Assembly (NCBI RefSeq): GCF_025751495.1
Contig: NZ_JAOWKZ010000002.1
Coordinates: 620,001-684,000 of the forward strand
Length of the DNA stretch: 64,000 nucleotides
Reading direction: 5' to 3'
Source: Albidovulum litorale
GTDB lineage: Bacteria > Pseudomonadota > Alphaproteobacteria > Rhodobacterales > Rhodobacteraceae
The stretch's first letter is position 1. Every line of letters starts with the position of its first letter. Below are positions 43,308 to 52,668 of this stretch, in pieces. The translations under genes and the position numbers were made by a program. The notes below the pieces were generated by a model, which saw only the letters and a program-made list of their open reading frames with translations, was not told where the DNA came from and searched no databases.

Positions 43308-45763
43308 CCAGTGGAGTCAAGAGCAAGGCTGTCCGGATCAGCGGAGTCCTTGCCGTTTCGATGATCTGCTTGGTCACTTATCGCCCCGCCGGGGCTGAGG
43401 CGCTACGTGTCAGATCGGGTGAACATAATGGGTTTACCCGTCTGGTGATCGACGGTGCGACCCGGCACGGCTGGACGATTGGCCGTCTCTCCGACGGGTA
43501 TGAACTACGTCTTGGACAGAAGGGCACGACCTACGATACGTCACATGTATTCGCCATGATCACACGCAAGCGGATCGCTGATCTGGTCCCGGCAGAGCCA
43601 GCTGCACTGCACGTCGTGCTCGGCTGCGACTGTCACGCAAAGGCCTTCGCCACAGGGTCAGGCGCTCTGGTGATCGACATTGCCGATGGAGCGGCACCAC
43701 CGGGATCACCGTTCGAGACACTGATGCAACCTGTGGCACTTCCGGCGCCGGCCTCGGCGATTCCATCGCCGCATCCGGACATCGTTGAACGAAATGACGG
43801 AGCGCCTGCCTGGTTGTTACCCGAAACCGATTTTCGCAAGCAGGCCGTCGCAGATCCCAGGCTGGCCTTTTTCTGGAAGGGTATAGAAGATATGCCCGAA
43901 AATGCCTTCAATGCAGAACCATTCGCGGCAGAGCCGGACCGTCAATCGGATGCGCCAGCCCCCGTTCTCCCCCCGTTGCCAGCATCGGAACCGATCACTC
44001 CTCACCCGTCGCCGGTCCTGCCGATCATTCCCGATCCCCGGGTCACGATGGCACAGGACGAATTGCTCAGGCAGCTTGGGCGGGCAGCGTCTCAGGGTCT
44101 GGTTGATTTCGACACGTCCCGGCTGCTCCTGCGCAGCCGGGGCAAAAGCATCGGTGCACCAAGTGCCGGTACCGCTGACGGCGCCAAAGCCCCCACGCAG
44201 ATCGAAACCGATGCTTCGGTGATGAACGCCGAAACCAGTATCGATCGCGATGCGGTTTTCGCGGTGAAGCGCATGCCTGTGACGGCCGAAGGCGCGGCCT
44301 GTATACGTGCGGAAGAACTGGACATCGCAAGCTGGGGAGATGACCGTCCCGCCCCGCTCCAGATCGCCGACCGCAGAAAGACTTTGGTCGGAGAGTTCGA
44401 CCGAGCTTCGCCGGAAGCCGTACTCGCCCTGTCTCGGCTTTACATCTACCTCGGTTTCGGCGCCGAGGCGATGGCGGTTCTGACCGCTTTTGACATAAAG
44501 CCGGAAATGGCCCGCAACTTGGAGGATATGGCGGTAATCGTCGATGGGGGCGTCCCGAAAGCGATACCTGACCTCGCGCATATGACCGATTGCGATACGC
44601 CGGCTGCCCTCTGGGCGGTTCTGGCATGGCCCGAAATCCCCGGCGGCACAGCGGTTGATCAGGGGGCCGTTCTGCTGGCCTTCTCCGCCCTGCCCCCGCA
44701 TCTGCGACGGGATCTCGGGCCCGAGCTTTCAAACCGCTTGCTGGCGGTCGGTGCGGAATACGCTGCGCGGTCGGTCCGTGACGCCATTGCCCGCGTCAGC
44801 TTTGGAAACACTCCCACGCTGGATCTGATCGATGCCCGGCTCAACGTCGCCGGGGGCCACGCCGAAACCGCCGAACAACATGTCGACAGTTTGGCTCGCA
44901 GCAATGATCCTCTGGCCAATGACGCGCTGATCCTGACGGTCAGATCGAAGCTGGACCGGGGCCAAGCGGTCGACCGCAACCTCATAGAAAGCGTTGCCGC
45001 CCTTGCCTTCGAACGGCAGGACGGAACCGACGGCCCGGTTCTGAGCCAGCTTCACATCCTGTCGCTCGGGTCAAGCGGCGCACTTGCCGAAGCATTCGAC
45101 GCCTTTGATCGGTGGCCAGGGCATCCGCCGGAGGAGATTCGCGCATCGACCGTACGGCAGCTTTTCACGATGCTCGCAGAAGACAAGGATGAGGCAGAGT
45201 TTCTGAGTCTCTATTACGCGCGGCACGCGTTGCTCGAAACTCATGTATCGGACGGCACGCTCCGGCTCGCGTTGGCCGCGCGGCTCTCAGCGGCAGGTTT
45301 TGCCGAGGAGGTCGCCGAGCTTCTCGCTGGTGAGGCGGGCCAGAGCGAACAGGGGCGCCACCTGTTGGCCGAGGCAGCGCTGGGGCGATTCGACCCGGAC
45401 ACAGCTCTCGCAAAACTCGATGGCCTGACGGACGAGGCTGCAAACGCGTTGCGTGCGCGCGCGCTTACAATGACTGGGAGTCATCGCCAGGCTGCGCAGG
45501 CTTTCGCAACCGCCGGTGAAGACGAGGCCGCGGCCCGCGCCGCTTGGAGAGGTGGAGATTGGGCGAATGTCGTTAAAAACGGACCCGATCCGATGCGTCA
45601 GGCGATCATGGAATTCGATTTGCTTCCCGCAGATCCTGCAAGCGTAGACGATAAACCCAGTACTGAAGGGGAACTGGCACAGGGTCGCATGTTGTTGAGT
45701 GACAGCCAGGCAATCCGCACGACGTTGACCGCACTTCTGGCCACGACCGAAGACGGCGGCTGA
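43304..45763 (+). CDS. Large exported repeat protein of the flagellar operon (possible MotC counterpart)
   Basis: 819 residues. A signal peptide (about 1-32, AGAEA) is followed by an AMIN-like beta domain (about 33-130, starting LRVRSGEHNGFTRLVID). Then comes a proline-rich linker (about 140-250), and a long helical part (about 350-800) built from TPR-like hairpins such as SPEAVLALSRLYIYLGFGAEAMAVL. It should be periplasmic. I know of no function for this family. Its place between motA and the lytic transglycosylase, and the presence of motE upstream, suggest a stator-related scaffold. It is a single intact frame overlapping motA by four bases. Confidence 0.75.
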   Translation: MTSGVKSKAVRISGVLAVSMICLVTYRPAGAEALRVRSGEHNGFTRLVIDGATRHGWTIGRLSDGYELRLGQKGTTYDTSHVFAMITRKRIADLVPAEPAALHVVLGCDCHAKAFATGSGALVIDIADGAAPPGSPFETLMQPVALPAPASAIPSPHPDIVERNDGAPAWLLPETDFRKQAVADPRLAFFWKGIEDMPENAFNAEPFAAEPDRQSDAPAPVLPPLPASEPITPHPSPVLPIIPDPRVTMAQDELLRQLGRAASQGLVDFDTSRLLLRSRGKSIGAPSAGTADGAKAPTQIETDASVMNAETSIDRDAVFAVKRMPVTAEGAACIRAEELDIASWGDDRPAPLQIADRRKTLVGEFDRASPEAVLALSRLYIYLGFGAEAMAVLTAFDIKPEMARNLEDMAVIVDGGVPKAIPDLAHMTDCDTPAALWAVLAWPEIPGGTAVDQGAVLLAFSALPPHLRRDLGPELSNRLLAVGAEYAARSVRDAIARVSFGNTPTLDLIDARLNVAGGHAETAEQHVDSLARSNDPLANDALILTVRSKLDRGQAVDRNLIESVAALAFERQDGTDGPVLSQLHILSLGSSGALAEAFDAFDRWPGHPPEEIRASTVRQLFTMLAEDKDEAEFLSLYYARHALLETHVSDGTLRLALAARLSAAGFAEEVAELLAGEAGQSEQGRHLLAEAALGRFDPDTALAKLDGLTDEAANALRARALTMTGSHRQAAQAFATAGEDEAAARAAWRGGDWANVVKNGPDPMRQAIMEFDLLPADPASVDDKPSTEGELAQGRMLLSDSQAIRTTLTALLATTEDGG

Positions 45764-45843
45764 TCGAAACCGGTTACCGAATCTAAAGGCCTGACCCCTA
45801 GCTTTGCCTTCGCACCGGCAAGAACTGCCACCGGAAGGTCAGA

Positions 45844-46629
45844 ATGCCCGAACCGAACTTTGTTGCCCTTATCTGGACGGTCAAGCGGTCTGCCGCGATG
45901 CTTGCAGTGCTGTTGCTCCTCGCGGCGCCGACAAAATTGCACGCGCTGACGGACCATTCCCAGACCTGCGATCAGGTTGCAGCCGAAGCCGCGCGGCGCA
46001 CCGGCGTACCGATTTCGGTCCTGAAAGCGATCACCAGAACCGAGACGGGACAGAAAAAGAACGGTGCGTTCAGGCCCTGGCCCTGGACGGTCAACATGGA
46101 AGGCAAGGGGGTCTGGTTCGACACCGAGGACGAGGCGCGGGCCTATGTCTACAAGGAATTCAAGCGCGGCGCCCGCAGCTTTGACGTGGGATGCTTCCAG
46201 ATCAATTACAAATGGCACGGCAAGGCTTTCAGCTCCATTGACGAGATGTTCGACCCGCTGACAAACGCCCTCTACGCCGCCCGTTTTCTTGGCGAGCTTT
46301 ATGCCGAACACGGCAACTGGGGCGGCGCGGCAGGCGCCTATCATTCCCGCACGCCTGAATTCGCGAACCGCTACAAGGTCCGGTTCGAAAAGTTCCGTGC
46401 CGCGCTCATGGCCGATGACGGACGGGAGATACCGGAAATCCCCGATATTGTCCGTGTCGCGAATGGCGGCGCGGATCAGGACGTGGGGCTGGCAGAGATT
46501 GTCAGGGTTAACACATATCCGCTGCTGCAGTCGGGTACAGCGGGTGAACTTGGTTCTCTGGTGCCCCTGGGCAATGGCGTTAGAGCCGGGCTGTTCGTGC
46601 GAGCCCATACATCGGGCGTGGTCAACTGA
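45844..46629 (+). CDS. Flagellar lytic transglycosylase (SltF-like)
   Basis: 261 residues. A signal peptide with a long n-region (about 1-35) precedes an SLT domain: catalytic Glu67 in ITRTETG, then SFDVGCFQINYKWHG and AGAYHSRTPEFANRY. The PWPWTVNMEGKGVWF insertion is typical of alphaproteobacterial transglycosylases in flagellar operons, which open peptidoglycan for the rod. FlgJ here (60484) has no muramidase domain, so this gene supplies the activity. GGAAGG precedes the ATG. Its stop overlaps the flhA start. Confidence 0.9.
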   Translation: MPEPNFVALIWTVKRSAAMLAVLLLLAAPTKLHALTDHSQTCDQVAAEAARRTGVPISVLKAITRTETGQKKNGAFRPWPWTVNMEGKGVWFDTEDEARAYVYKEFKRGARSFDVGCFQINYKWHGKAFSSIDEMFDPLTNALYAARFLGELYAEHGNWGGAAGAYHSRTPEFANRYKVRFEKFRAALMADDGREIPEIPDIVRVANGGADQDVGLAEIVRVNTYPLLQSGTAGELGSLVPLGNGVRAGLFVRAHTSGVVN

Positions 46630-48716
46630 TGCCGAAGGTGACACTGACCAACCTCTTCCAGCCGACCGTCCTGTTGGCGCTCGCGCTGATGGCGGTAATC
46701 GTCATGATGATCCTGCCGATGCCCGCCTGGGTGCTGGATATCGGGCTGGCTGCCTCCTTCGCTTTGGCCATCCTGATCTTTACGGTCACGCTCTTCATCG
46801 AACGACCACTCGATTTTTCCGCCTTCCCGACGATCCTGCTCGCCTCGCTGATGCTCCGTCTCTCGCTCAACGTATCGTCGACGAAACTGATCATCGGGCA
46901 GGGACATACCGGAACGAACGCCGCTGGCGACGTGATCGAGGGCTTTGCCATGTTCATCATGTCGGGTTCGGTCCTGATCGGGCTCGTCGTGTTCGGCGTC
47001 CTGTTGATCGTCAACTTCATCGTCATCACCAAGGGCGCGGGGCGGATGGCCGAGGTGGGCGCGCGCTTCGCGCTGGACGGTATGCCGGGCAAGCAGCTTG
47101 CGATCGACAGCGACATGAATGCGGGTGCCATCGACCATGCCGAGGCGAAGGCGCGGCGCGAGCGGGAACAGGCCGAGACGACCTTCTTCGGCTCGCTCGA
47201 CGGTGCGTCGAAATTCGTCAAGGGCGATGCGGTGGCAGGCCTCCTGATTACGCTTCTAAACCTTGTGATGGGGCTCATCATCGGTGTCACCATGCACGGC
47301 ATGCCGATTGCCCGCGCGGTTGAGACCTATGCGATCCTGACTGTCGGCGACGGGCTGGTCAGCCAGATTCCGGCCGTCATCATTTCCATCGCTTCAGCGC
47401 TTTTGCTGTCGCGTGGAGGAGCCAAAGGGACAGCCGACCTCGAATTATTCCGCCAGCTGGGGAAATATCCCCCGGCCCTGGCCACCGTGGCCTTCCTGAT
47501 GGCCCTGTTCGCACTGGTGCCGGGGCTTCCCTTTCTGCCGTTTCTGGCCGGCGCGACCGTTCTGGGAGGCGCGGCCGAATATGTAAGACGCCTCGCGATC
47601 CGGCAGGAGACCGCACGCGCTGCAGCCGCAGCGCCGAATGCTGCGGCGCCAAGACGAAAATCCATGGGCGACATCCTCGACCTCGACGAGATCCACGTCG
47701 AATTCGCGCCGAACCTCGTCAGCATGGTTCTCGATCCCGCGACGGGGCTCGACGCGCGGATAGTGAACATGCGCAACCATGTCGCCTCCGCCTACGGGCT
47801 GATACTGCCGGAGATAAGGCTGACCGATGATGCGCTGCTGGAACGGGGCACCTACCGTATTCGGATTCAGGGCGTCGAACAGGCCCGTGACAGGCTGATG
47901 CCCGATCAGGTACTGGCGCTGCTGGCCGGGGGCGACGCTGGCGTCCCGACCGGGCAGGACGTTCGTGAACCTGTCTACGGCGCCCCGGCCCGCTGGATAC
48001 CCTCATCGGCGCAGGAAGAGGCGGCGCTGGCGGGCGTTACCGTGGTCAATCCGACCGAGGTGCTCGCGACACATCTTCTGGAAGTCATCAAACGCAACTT
48101 CGCCCGACTTCTGACGCTGAGGGGCGTGCGTCGGCTGCTGGAGGAATGTACGAACCTCTCCGACCCGGCACGCGGTGAGGCCAACCGGCGGCTGCTGGAT
48201 GAGCTCGTGCCGGACAAGGTGCCGGTTGATCTGCTTTTGACCGTACTCCGTCTGCTACTCGAGGAACGGGTATCCATCCGCAACCTGCCCCTGATTCTCG
48301 AGGCCATTGCCGAGGGGCGCGGGATGGGCAGCCCAGAGGTGATCTGCGAACATGTCCGCCGCCGCCTTGGTTTTCAGCTTGTCGCCGAGATCCGCCGCGA
48401 TGATGGGTCGGTGCCGCTTCTGCAGCTCGCGCCGGAATGGGAAGACACCTTTACGGCGCATCAGATCGACGGCGAACGCGGCCAGACCGATGTCGCGCTG
48501 CCACCCGAGAAATTCAACCGGCTGGCCATGAACATCGCCGAAAAGATCGGCAACGCGGGCGAGAAGGGCCTGTTTCCGGCCATAATCACATCGTCCCGCC
48601 GGCGGCGCTTTCTTAAGACCGTTCTCTGCGCCAAGGGGATCAGCGCCCCGGTGCTGTCTTTCGACGAGATCGGCTACGACGCCAGACCGTCCATCGTCGG
48701 GCTGGTGCCGGTTTGA
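46629..48716 (+). CDS. flhA: Flagellar export gate protein FlhA
   Basis: 695 residues. Eight N-terminal membrane helices (to about residue 310) contain the conserved ERPLDFSAFPTILLASLMLRLSLNVSSTK and the cytoplasmic loop with GRMAEVGARFALDGMPGKQLAIDSDMNAG. The C-terminal cytoplasmic domain follows after a linker. FlhA is the largest component of the export apparatus. Its stop overlaps fliR by four bases. Confidence 0.96.
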   Translation: MPKVTLTNLFQPTVLLALALMAVIVMMILPMPAWVLDIGLAASFALAILIFTVTLFIERPLDFSAFPTILLASLMLRLSLNVSSTKLIIGQGHTGTNAAGDVIEGFAMFIMSGSVLIGLVVFGVLLIVNFIVITKGAGRMAEVGARFALDGMPGKQLAIDSDMNAGAIDHAEAKARREREQAETTFFGSLDGASKFVKGDAVAGLLITLLNLVMGLIIGVTMHGMPIARAVETYAILTVGDGLVSQIPAVIISIASALLLSRGGAKGTADLELFRQLGKYPPALATVAFLMALFALVPGLPFLPFLAGATVLGGAAEYVRRLAIRQETARAAAAAPNAAAPRRKSMGDILDLDEIHVEFAPNLVSMVLDPATGLDARIVNMRNHVASAYGLILPEIRLTDDALLERGTYRIRIQGVEQARDRLMPDQVLALLAGGDAGVPTGQDVREPVYGAPARWIPSSAQEEAALAGVTVVNPTEVLATHLLEVIKRNFARLLTLRGVRRLLEECTNLSDPARGEANRRLLDELVPDKVPVDLLLTVLRLLLEERVSIRNLPLILEAIAEGRGMGSPEVICEHVRRRLGFQLVAEIRRDDGSVPLLQLAPEWEDTFTAHQIDGERGQTDVALPPEKFNRLAMNIAEKIGNAGEKGLFPAIITSSRRRRFLKTVLCAKGISAPVLSFDEIGYDARPSIVGLVPV

Positions 48717-49489
48717 CTGCGCTCCTTCACATTCTTCTTGAGGCGGCGCAATCTGTCGGTCTGATCGGTTTCATCGTCTTCCTGCGCATCGGCTCGGCGA
48801 TGGCGGTCCTGCCCGGTTATGGTGAGCGATCGGTGCCGGTGCGGGTCAAGCTCGTCCTCGCGCTGGCCTTCACCGTAATCATTGCGCCCGCGGTGTCCGG
48901 ATCTGTCGCGCCGCTCGTCATGGAACCGGGCACCGTTCTGACCTGCATCGCGACCGAAAGCCTGATTGGCTTGGCAATGGGGCTCGTGCTCCGGCTCATG
49001 GTGCTCGCCCTTGAAATGGCGGGGGCAATGGCAGCGCAGTCGACCTCTCTGTCGCAGCTCTTCGGCACGGGAGGAGAGCCGATGCCCTCCATGTCGCATC
49101 TGCTCGTGGCAGGTGGGCTTGCGCTCGCAATGATAGCAGGACTGCATGTGCGATTGGCCGAGGTGCTGATCCTCTCCTACGACGCTCTGCCACCCGGCGC
49201 TTTTCCGGACGCGGCCGCGATCCGGGGCTGGGGGATCGGCCATATCGCGCGGGCCTTCGCGCGGGCCTTCAGCCTCGCCGCACCCTTCGTGATGGCGGCG
49301 CTGATCTACAACCTCGCACTCGGCGCCATCAACCGGGCCATGCCGCAACTGATGGTGGCCTTCGTCGGCGCCCCCGCCCTGACCGCAGGTGCGCTGGTTC
49401 TTTTCGCGGTTGCCGCCCCGGCCGGGCTCGCGATCTGGAATGGAGGCCTGATCGATGTTCTGGCCGACCCGTTTGGAACCGCGCGATGA
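48713..49489 (+). CDS. fliR: Flagellar export gate protein FliR
   Basis: 258 residues with about six membrane helices. Typical segments are GFIVFLRIGSAMAVLPGYGERSVPVRVKL and ALEMAGAMAAQSTSLSQLF. The start is TTG in a TTGA overlap with flhA, showing coupling. FliR completes the FliP/FliQ/FliR gate. FlhB overlaps its end by four bases. Confidence 0.93.
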   Translation: MTALLHILLEAAQSVGLIGFIVFLRIGSAMAVLPGYGERSVPVRVKLVLALAFTVIIAPAVSGSVAPLVMEPGTVLTCIATESLIGLAMGLVLRLMVLALEMAGAMAAQSTSLSQLFGTGGEPMPSMSHLLVAGGLALAMIAGLHVRLAEVLILSYDALPPGAFPDAAAIRGWGIGHIARAFARAFSLAAPFVMAALIYNLALGAINRAMPQLMVAFVGAPALTAGALVLFAVAAPAGLAIWNGGLIDVLADPFGTAR

Positions 49490-50571
49490 GTGGTGACGAC
49501 AGCGGCGAAAAGGAACATGAAGCCACACAGAAGAAACTGGACGATGCGAGGGCACGGGGTGAGGTCGTGCGTTCGGCCGAACTCGCCGTCGCTGCCGGTT
49601 ACGGCGGACTGCTGATTGCTGCGACAGGAATCGGAGCAGTGGCATTGCGGGCCTTAGGTGATAGCGCCTTGGCGATGCTGGACCGCGCCGACGCGCTGGC
49701 GCAGGCGATGCTGGGTGGCGGTGCCTCGGTCGCCGGTTGGACCATAGTTGTTGCGGTTACGCCGGTACTGCCTTTCTTTGCCGGACCGGCGATTGCCGTT
49801 ATCTGCATACTTTTCGCACAGCGCGCGTGGGTCTTCGCCCCCGAAAAGCTGATGCCGAAATTGTCGCGCATCGACCCCGTCGCCAATGCGCGTCACAAAT
49901 TCGGCCGAAGTGGCTTATTCGAGTTTGCCAAGAGCACCGTGAAGCTGGTTCTGATCGCGGTGCTTCTGGGAATGTTCCTGACCGCGCGCCTGCCGCGTAT
50001 CCTGATGGCGCAGGGCATCGATCCGGGGCTGACCGTCGCCGATCTCTTGCGGATGATCGTCGAGTTCCTGTTCCTGCTCTTTCTCATCGCCGCCACTCTG
50101 GGTGCTATCGACTATCTCTGGCAGCGGCATGAGCATCTGCGTACAAATCGCATGTCGCGGCAGGAACTGATGGATGAGCTGAAGCAATCCGAAGGCGACC
50201 CCCATATGCGTGGCCAACGGCGGCAGCGTGCCGAGGCCATTGCGATGAACCGGATGCTGGCGGATGTGCCGAAATCCGACGTCGTCATCGTCAACCCGTC
50301 CCACTACGCCGTTGCGTTGCAGTGGGACAGGGCAAGCGGACAGGCGCCCGTCTGTGTCGCAAAGGGCGTCGATGAGATCGCGGCGCGCATCCGGGAAGCT
50401 GCGGCAATGGCCGGTATTCCCATTCATTCCGATCCGCCAACCGCGCGTGCCCTTCATGCCACAATCGAGATTGGTCGTGAGATCCGCCCCGAACACTATG
50501 CCCCCGTCGCCGCCGCGATCCGCTTCGCCGAGCGGATGCGTCAGCGCGCCCGCGAACGGAAGGGCGGATGA
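49486..50571 (+). CDS. flhB: Flagellar export switch protein FlhB
   Basis: 361 residues. Four membrane helices (about 30-210) lead to the linker RMSRQELMDELKQSEGDPHMRGQ and the cytoplasmic domain. The autocleavage site, usually NPTH, reads NPSH (Asn270-His273); Asn and Pro, between which cleavage occurs, and the His are kept. FlhB switches export from hook to filament substrates after sensing FliK, encoded at 60881. Coupled to fliR and to the next small gene. Confidence 0.95.
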   Translation: MSGDDSGEKEHEATQKKLDDARARGEVVRSAELAVAAGYGGLLIAATGIGAVALRALGDSALAMLDRADALAQAMLGGGASVAGWTIVVAVTPVLPFFAGPAIAVICILFAQRAWVFAPEKLMPKLSRIDPVANARHKFGRSGLFEFAKSTVKLVLIAVLLGMFLTARLPRILMAQGIDPGLTVADLLRMIVEFLFLLFLIAATLGAIDYLWQRHEHLRTNRMSRQELMDELKQSEGDPHMRGQRRQRAEAIAMNRMLADVPKSDVVIVNPSHYAVALQWDRASGQAPVCVAKGVDEIAARIREAAAMAGIPIHSDPPTARALHATIEIGREIRPEHYAPVAAAIRFAERMRQRARERKGG

Positions 50572-50960
50572 TGGATGTGAAACGGCTTTCAGTGCTGGTC
50601 CGCCTTGCCGCCGCGAAGAAGGAGGCGGATCTGATAGCGCTCAGCCGTGCAGGGGAGGAGCGAGCCGCAATCGAGACCCGGCTGAGCAATCTGGATGCTG
50701 TCGCGCAGGCGGCGAGGGACGCTGCCATTTCCGCCCGCGACGCTGTAACGCCAGCTACCGGGGCTGCGTTCGCCAGGTACGTTACGCATGAGCGGGCAAG
50801 GCTCGACACAGCTATGTCGCATGCCGCAGAGATCTGGCATGCCCGGCGAGAGGCCGCAGCCCAGTCGTTCGGCAGCTGCGAGGCATTGCGTCAGTTACAC
50901 GAAGAGCTTGTTCGCAGGAACACCGCAGCACGGGTCAGACGGCACCGGGACGGGGTATGA
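50568..50960 (+). CDS. FliJ-like flagellar coiled-coil protein
   Basis: 130 residues, almost entirely helical and charged (KRLSVLVRLAAAKKEADLIAL near the start, YVTHERARLDTAMSHAAEIWHARREAAAQ in the middle). It overlaps flhB by four bases and ends the operon. Length and coiled-coil character fit FliJ, the rod-shaped export chaperone attached to FliI, which is otherwise missing from the cluster. Sequence similarity alone is weak. Confidence 0.55.
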   Translation: MMDVKRLSVLVRLAAAKKEADLIALSRAGEERAAIETRLSNLDAVAQAARDAAISARDAVTPATGAAFARYVTHERARLDTAMSHAAEIWHARREAAAQSFGSCEALRQLHEELVRRNTAARVRRHRDGV

Positions 50961-50990
50961 CCGTTCCCTGACTCGCGCAAAGAGCCAGCG

Positions 50991-51497
50991 TCAGCCGTCC
51001 TGTCGCACGATGTCGACAATCAGCACATCGGACACGACCGCGCCCATCGTCTTTCGCGCAACCTCCAAAAGGCCGCTGCGCAGAACATCCATCTTGTTCG
51101 ACTGTGTGAACGCGCCTTCGAACCCGCCCGCATTGGCATGATCAAACAGGACCTGAAGAAAGACATCGCGGAGTTTTGGCTCCCGCAGAAAGACCGCCTC
51201 TGAATTGCCAACAGCGACTTCCAGGCTGATCGACAGGATCACCAGCGCCGCGACATTGCCGTCCTCGACGACAGGCACGACGAACTGGTTGTTCAGTTTG
51301 ACATAATCATACAGCGGCGGTTCATCGTCGGCTGTCTCCGCCGCATGGCTTTCATCCATCTCGGCATCATGTGTGCCGGCGTCACCGCAGGGGTTAATCT
51401 CCACCATCTCTTCGGGCGCCGGACGCAGGAGGAATCCCGCGCCACCGCCGAGCCCAAGGCCAAGCAGGGCAAGAATGACCGGAGTGAGCTTGCGCAT
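50991..51497 (-). CDS. Second FliL-like protein
   Basis: 168 residues. One N-terminal membrane helix or signal anchor (about 5-25) and an acidic linker precede a FliL-like domain, YVKLNNQFVVPVVEDGNVAALVILSISLEV, that ends in SDVLIVDIVRQDG. It differs from FliL at 40913 and is the last gene of the flgB operon, next to the L-ring gene flgH. Its role, whether as stator collar or basal-body protein, is unknown. Confidence 0.72.
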   Translation of the reverse strand: MRKLTPVILALLGLGLGGGAGFLLRPAPEEMVEINPCGDAGTHDAEMDESHAAETADDEPPLYDYVKLNNQFVVPVVEDGNVAALVILSISLEVAVGNSEAVFLREPKLRDVFLQVLFDHANAGGFEGAFTQSNKMDVLRSGLLEVARKTMGAVVSDVLIVDIVRQDG

Positions 51498-51506
51498 CGC
51501 TACCTC

Positions 51507-52232
51507 TCAGAACGGCAGGATGATATCGGCGACCTGCTGGCCGTATCTGGGCTGTTGAACATCCGTGATTTGGCCGCGCCCGCCATAGGAAATGCGCGCT
51601 CCCGCGATCTTGTCGTAGGTAATCTCATTCTGACGCGAGATGTCCTCTGGTCGGACGAAACCCTGAACGATCAGTTCGCGGACCTCGAAATTCACCCGAA
51701 CCTCCTGCGATCCAAGAATGCGCAGAACACCATTTGGAAGCGTCTCGACGATCGTGGCCGCAACCCGCAGGGTGAGCTTTTCCTTTCGCGCAACCGAACC
51801 GTCGCCCTGATAGTTCGACGACGAATTCGTCCCGACAGCGTTTGCCATACTGGCTCCGCCAGGCAGTTGCGAATCGATCCGTTGAGGGATGCCCAGAAGA
51901 TGGGGGATGCCCATCGCATCGGAGGAAGAACGTGACCGGCCCGTCGAATTCGAAATCTCCGCCTTGTCGTCGATCTCGATGACGACAGTCAGGATGTCAC
52001 CGCGTTGCCCGGCGCGGCGGTCGCCGAGAAGCGAGCCCCGCGATCCGGACCAAAGCGATGCCCCATTGGTCACGTGCCGCGAACCCATGCCGACCGGCAG
52101 GCCGGTCGTTGTCATGGCGTAATATTCGTTGCCATTCTCGACCGGTGTGAAGGCCGGCGCCTTGCCGACGTTTTCCAACCGCGAACACCCTGCCAACACG
52201 AGCACGGCCATCAGGAGGATCCCCAATCTCAT
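51507..52232 (-). CDS. flgH: Flagellar L-ring lipoprotein FlgH
   Basis: 241 residues. The lipoprotein signal ends with VLVLAGC (Cys16), so the ring is lipid-anchored in the outer membrane. The family core is SLWSGSRGSLLGDRRAGQRGDILTVVIEIDDKAEISNSTGRSRS and the C-terminal ILGSQEVRVNFEVRELIVQGFVRPEDISRQNEITYDKIAGARISYGGRGQI. The start at 52232 puts the lipobox near the N-terminus; the upstream frame runs into flgA. It follows flgA closely. Confidence 0.95.
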   Translation of the reverse strand: MRLGILLMAVLVLAGCSRLENVGKAPAFTPVENGNEYYAMTTTGLPVGMGSRHVTNGASLWSGSRGSLLGDRRAGQRGDILTVVIEIDDKAEISNSTGRSRSSSDAMGIPHLLGIPQRIDSQLPGGASMANAVGTNSSSNYQGDGSVARKEKLTLRVAATIVETLPNGVLRILGSQEVRVNFEVRELIVQGFVRPEDISRQNEITYDKIAGARISYGGRGQITDVQQPRYGQQVADIILPF

Positions 52233-52245
52233 TTCTTTCTCCCCG

Positions 52246-52668
52246 TTACCGGTCGCCCATGACCCGGACCGACCCATCTGCGGCGACGATGCCCGAAACG
52301 GTGGTACGGGAGGCGGTGTTCATGACGCGAATGCTGTCACCCGGCCCGCCGCGCCCAAGCGCGCGGGCCTCGGCGATGATGGTGAGCGGCCCAGCAACGT
52401 AGCTGAGCACCACAATCTGGTTACGCTCCACAATCGCGGGCGGCCCAAGATCGGCGGGCCGGATCGGGCGGCCTTGATAAATCGCGACCCGGGTTTCAAG
52501 ACCGATCACCTCTGCCAGATCAGTGGCGGTGCCCGGAACCGTGCCGGTGGCGACGGTCAGATCGTCGGGCGTGAGGATGGTCTGGGCGCGCAGAGTCCGG
52601 GCCGCAAGGAGTGTCTCTGCCGCGACAGGAAACGCCCAGATAACGAACAGGGCAACCGCAAGCCGCAT
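52246..52668 (-). CDS. flgA: P-ring assembly chaperone FlgA
   Basis: 140 residues. A signal peptide (about 1-18) is followed by the SAF-like domain LLAARTLRAQTILTPDDLTVATGTVPG and the C-terminal GDSIRVMNTASRTTVSGIVAADGSVRV. It is shorter than enterobacterial FlgA (about 219 residues), as in other alphaproteobacteria. The ATG at 52668 overlaps the flgG stop by one base; a GTG one codon upstream is also in frame. It helps FlgI assemble in the periplasm. Confidence 0.9.
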   Translation of the reverse strand: MRLAVALFVIWAFPVAAETLLAARTLRAQTILTPDDLTVATGTVPGTATDLAEVIGLETRVAIYQGRPIRPADLGPPAIVERNQIVVLSYVAGPLTIIAEARALGRGGPGDSIRVMNTASRTTVSGIVAADGSVRVMGDR

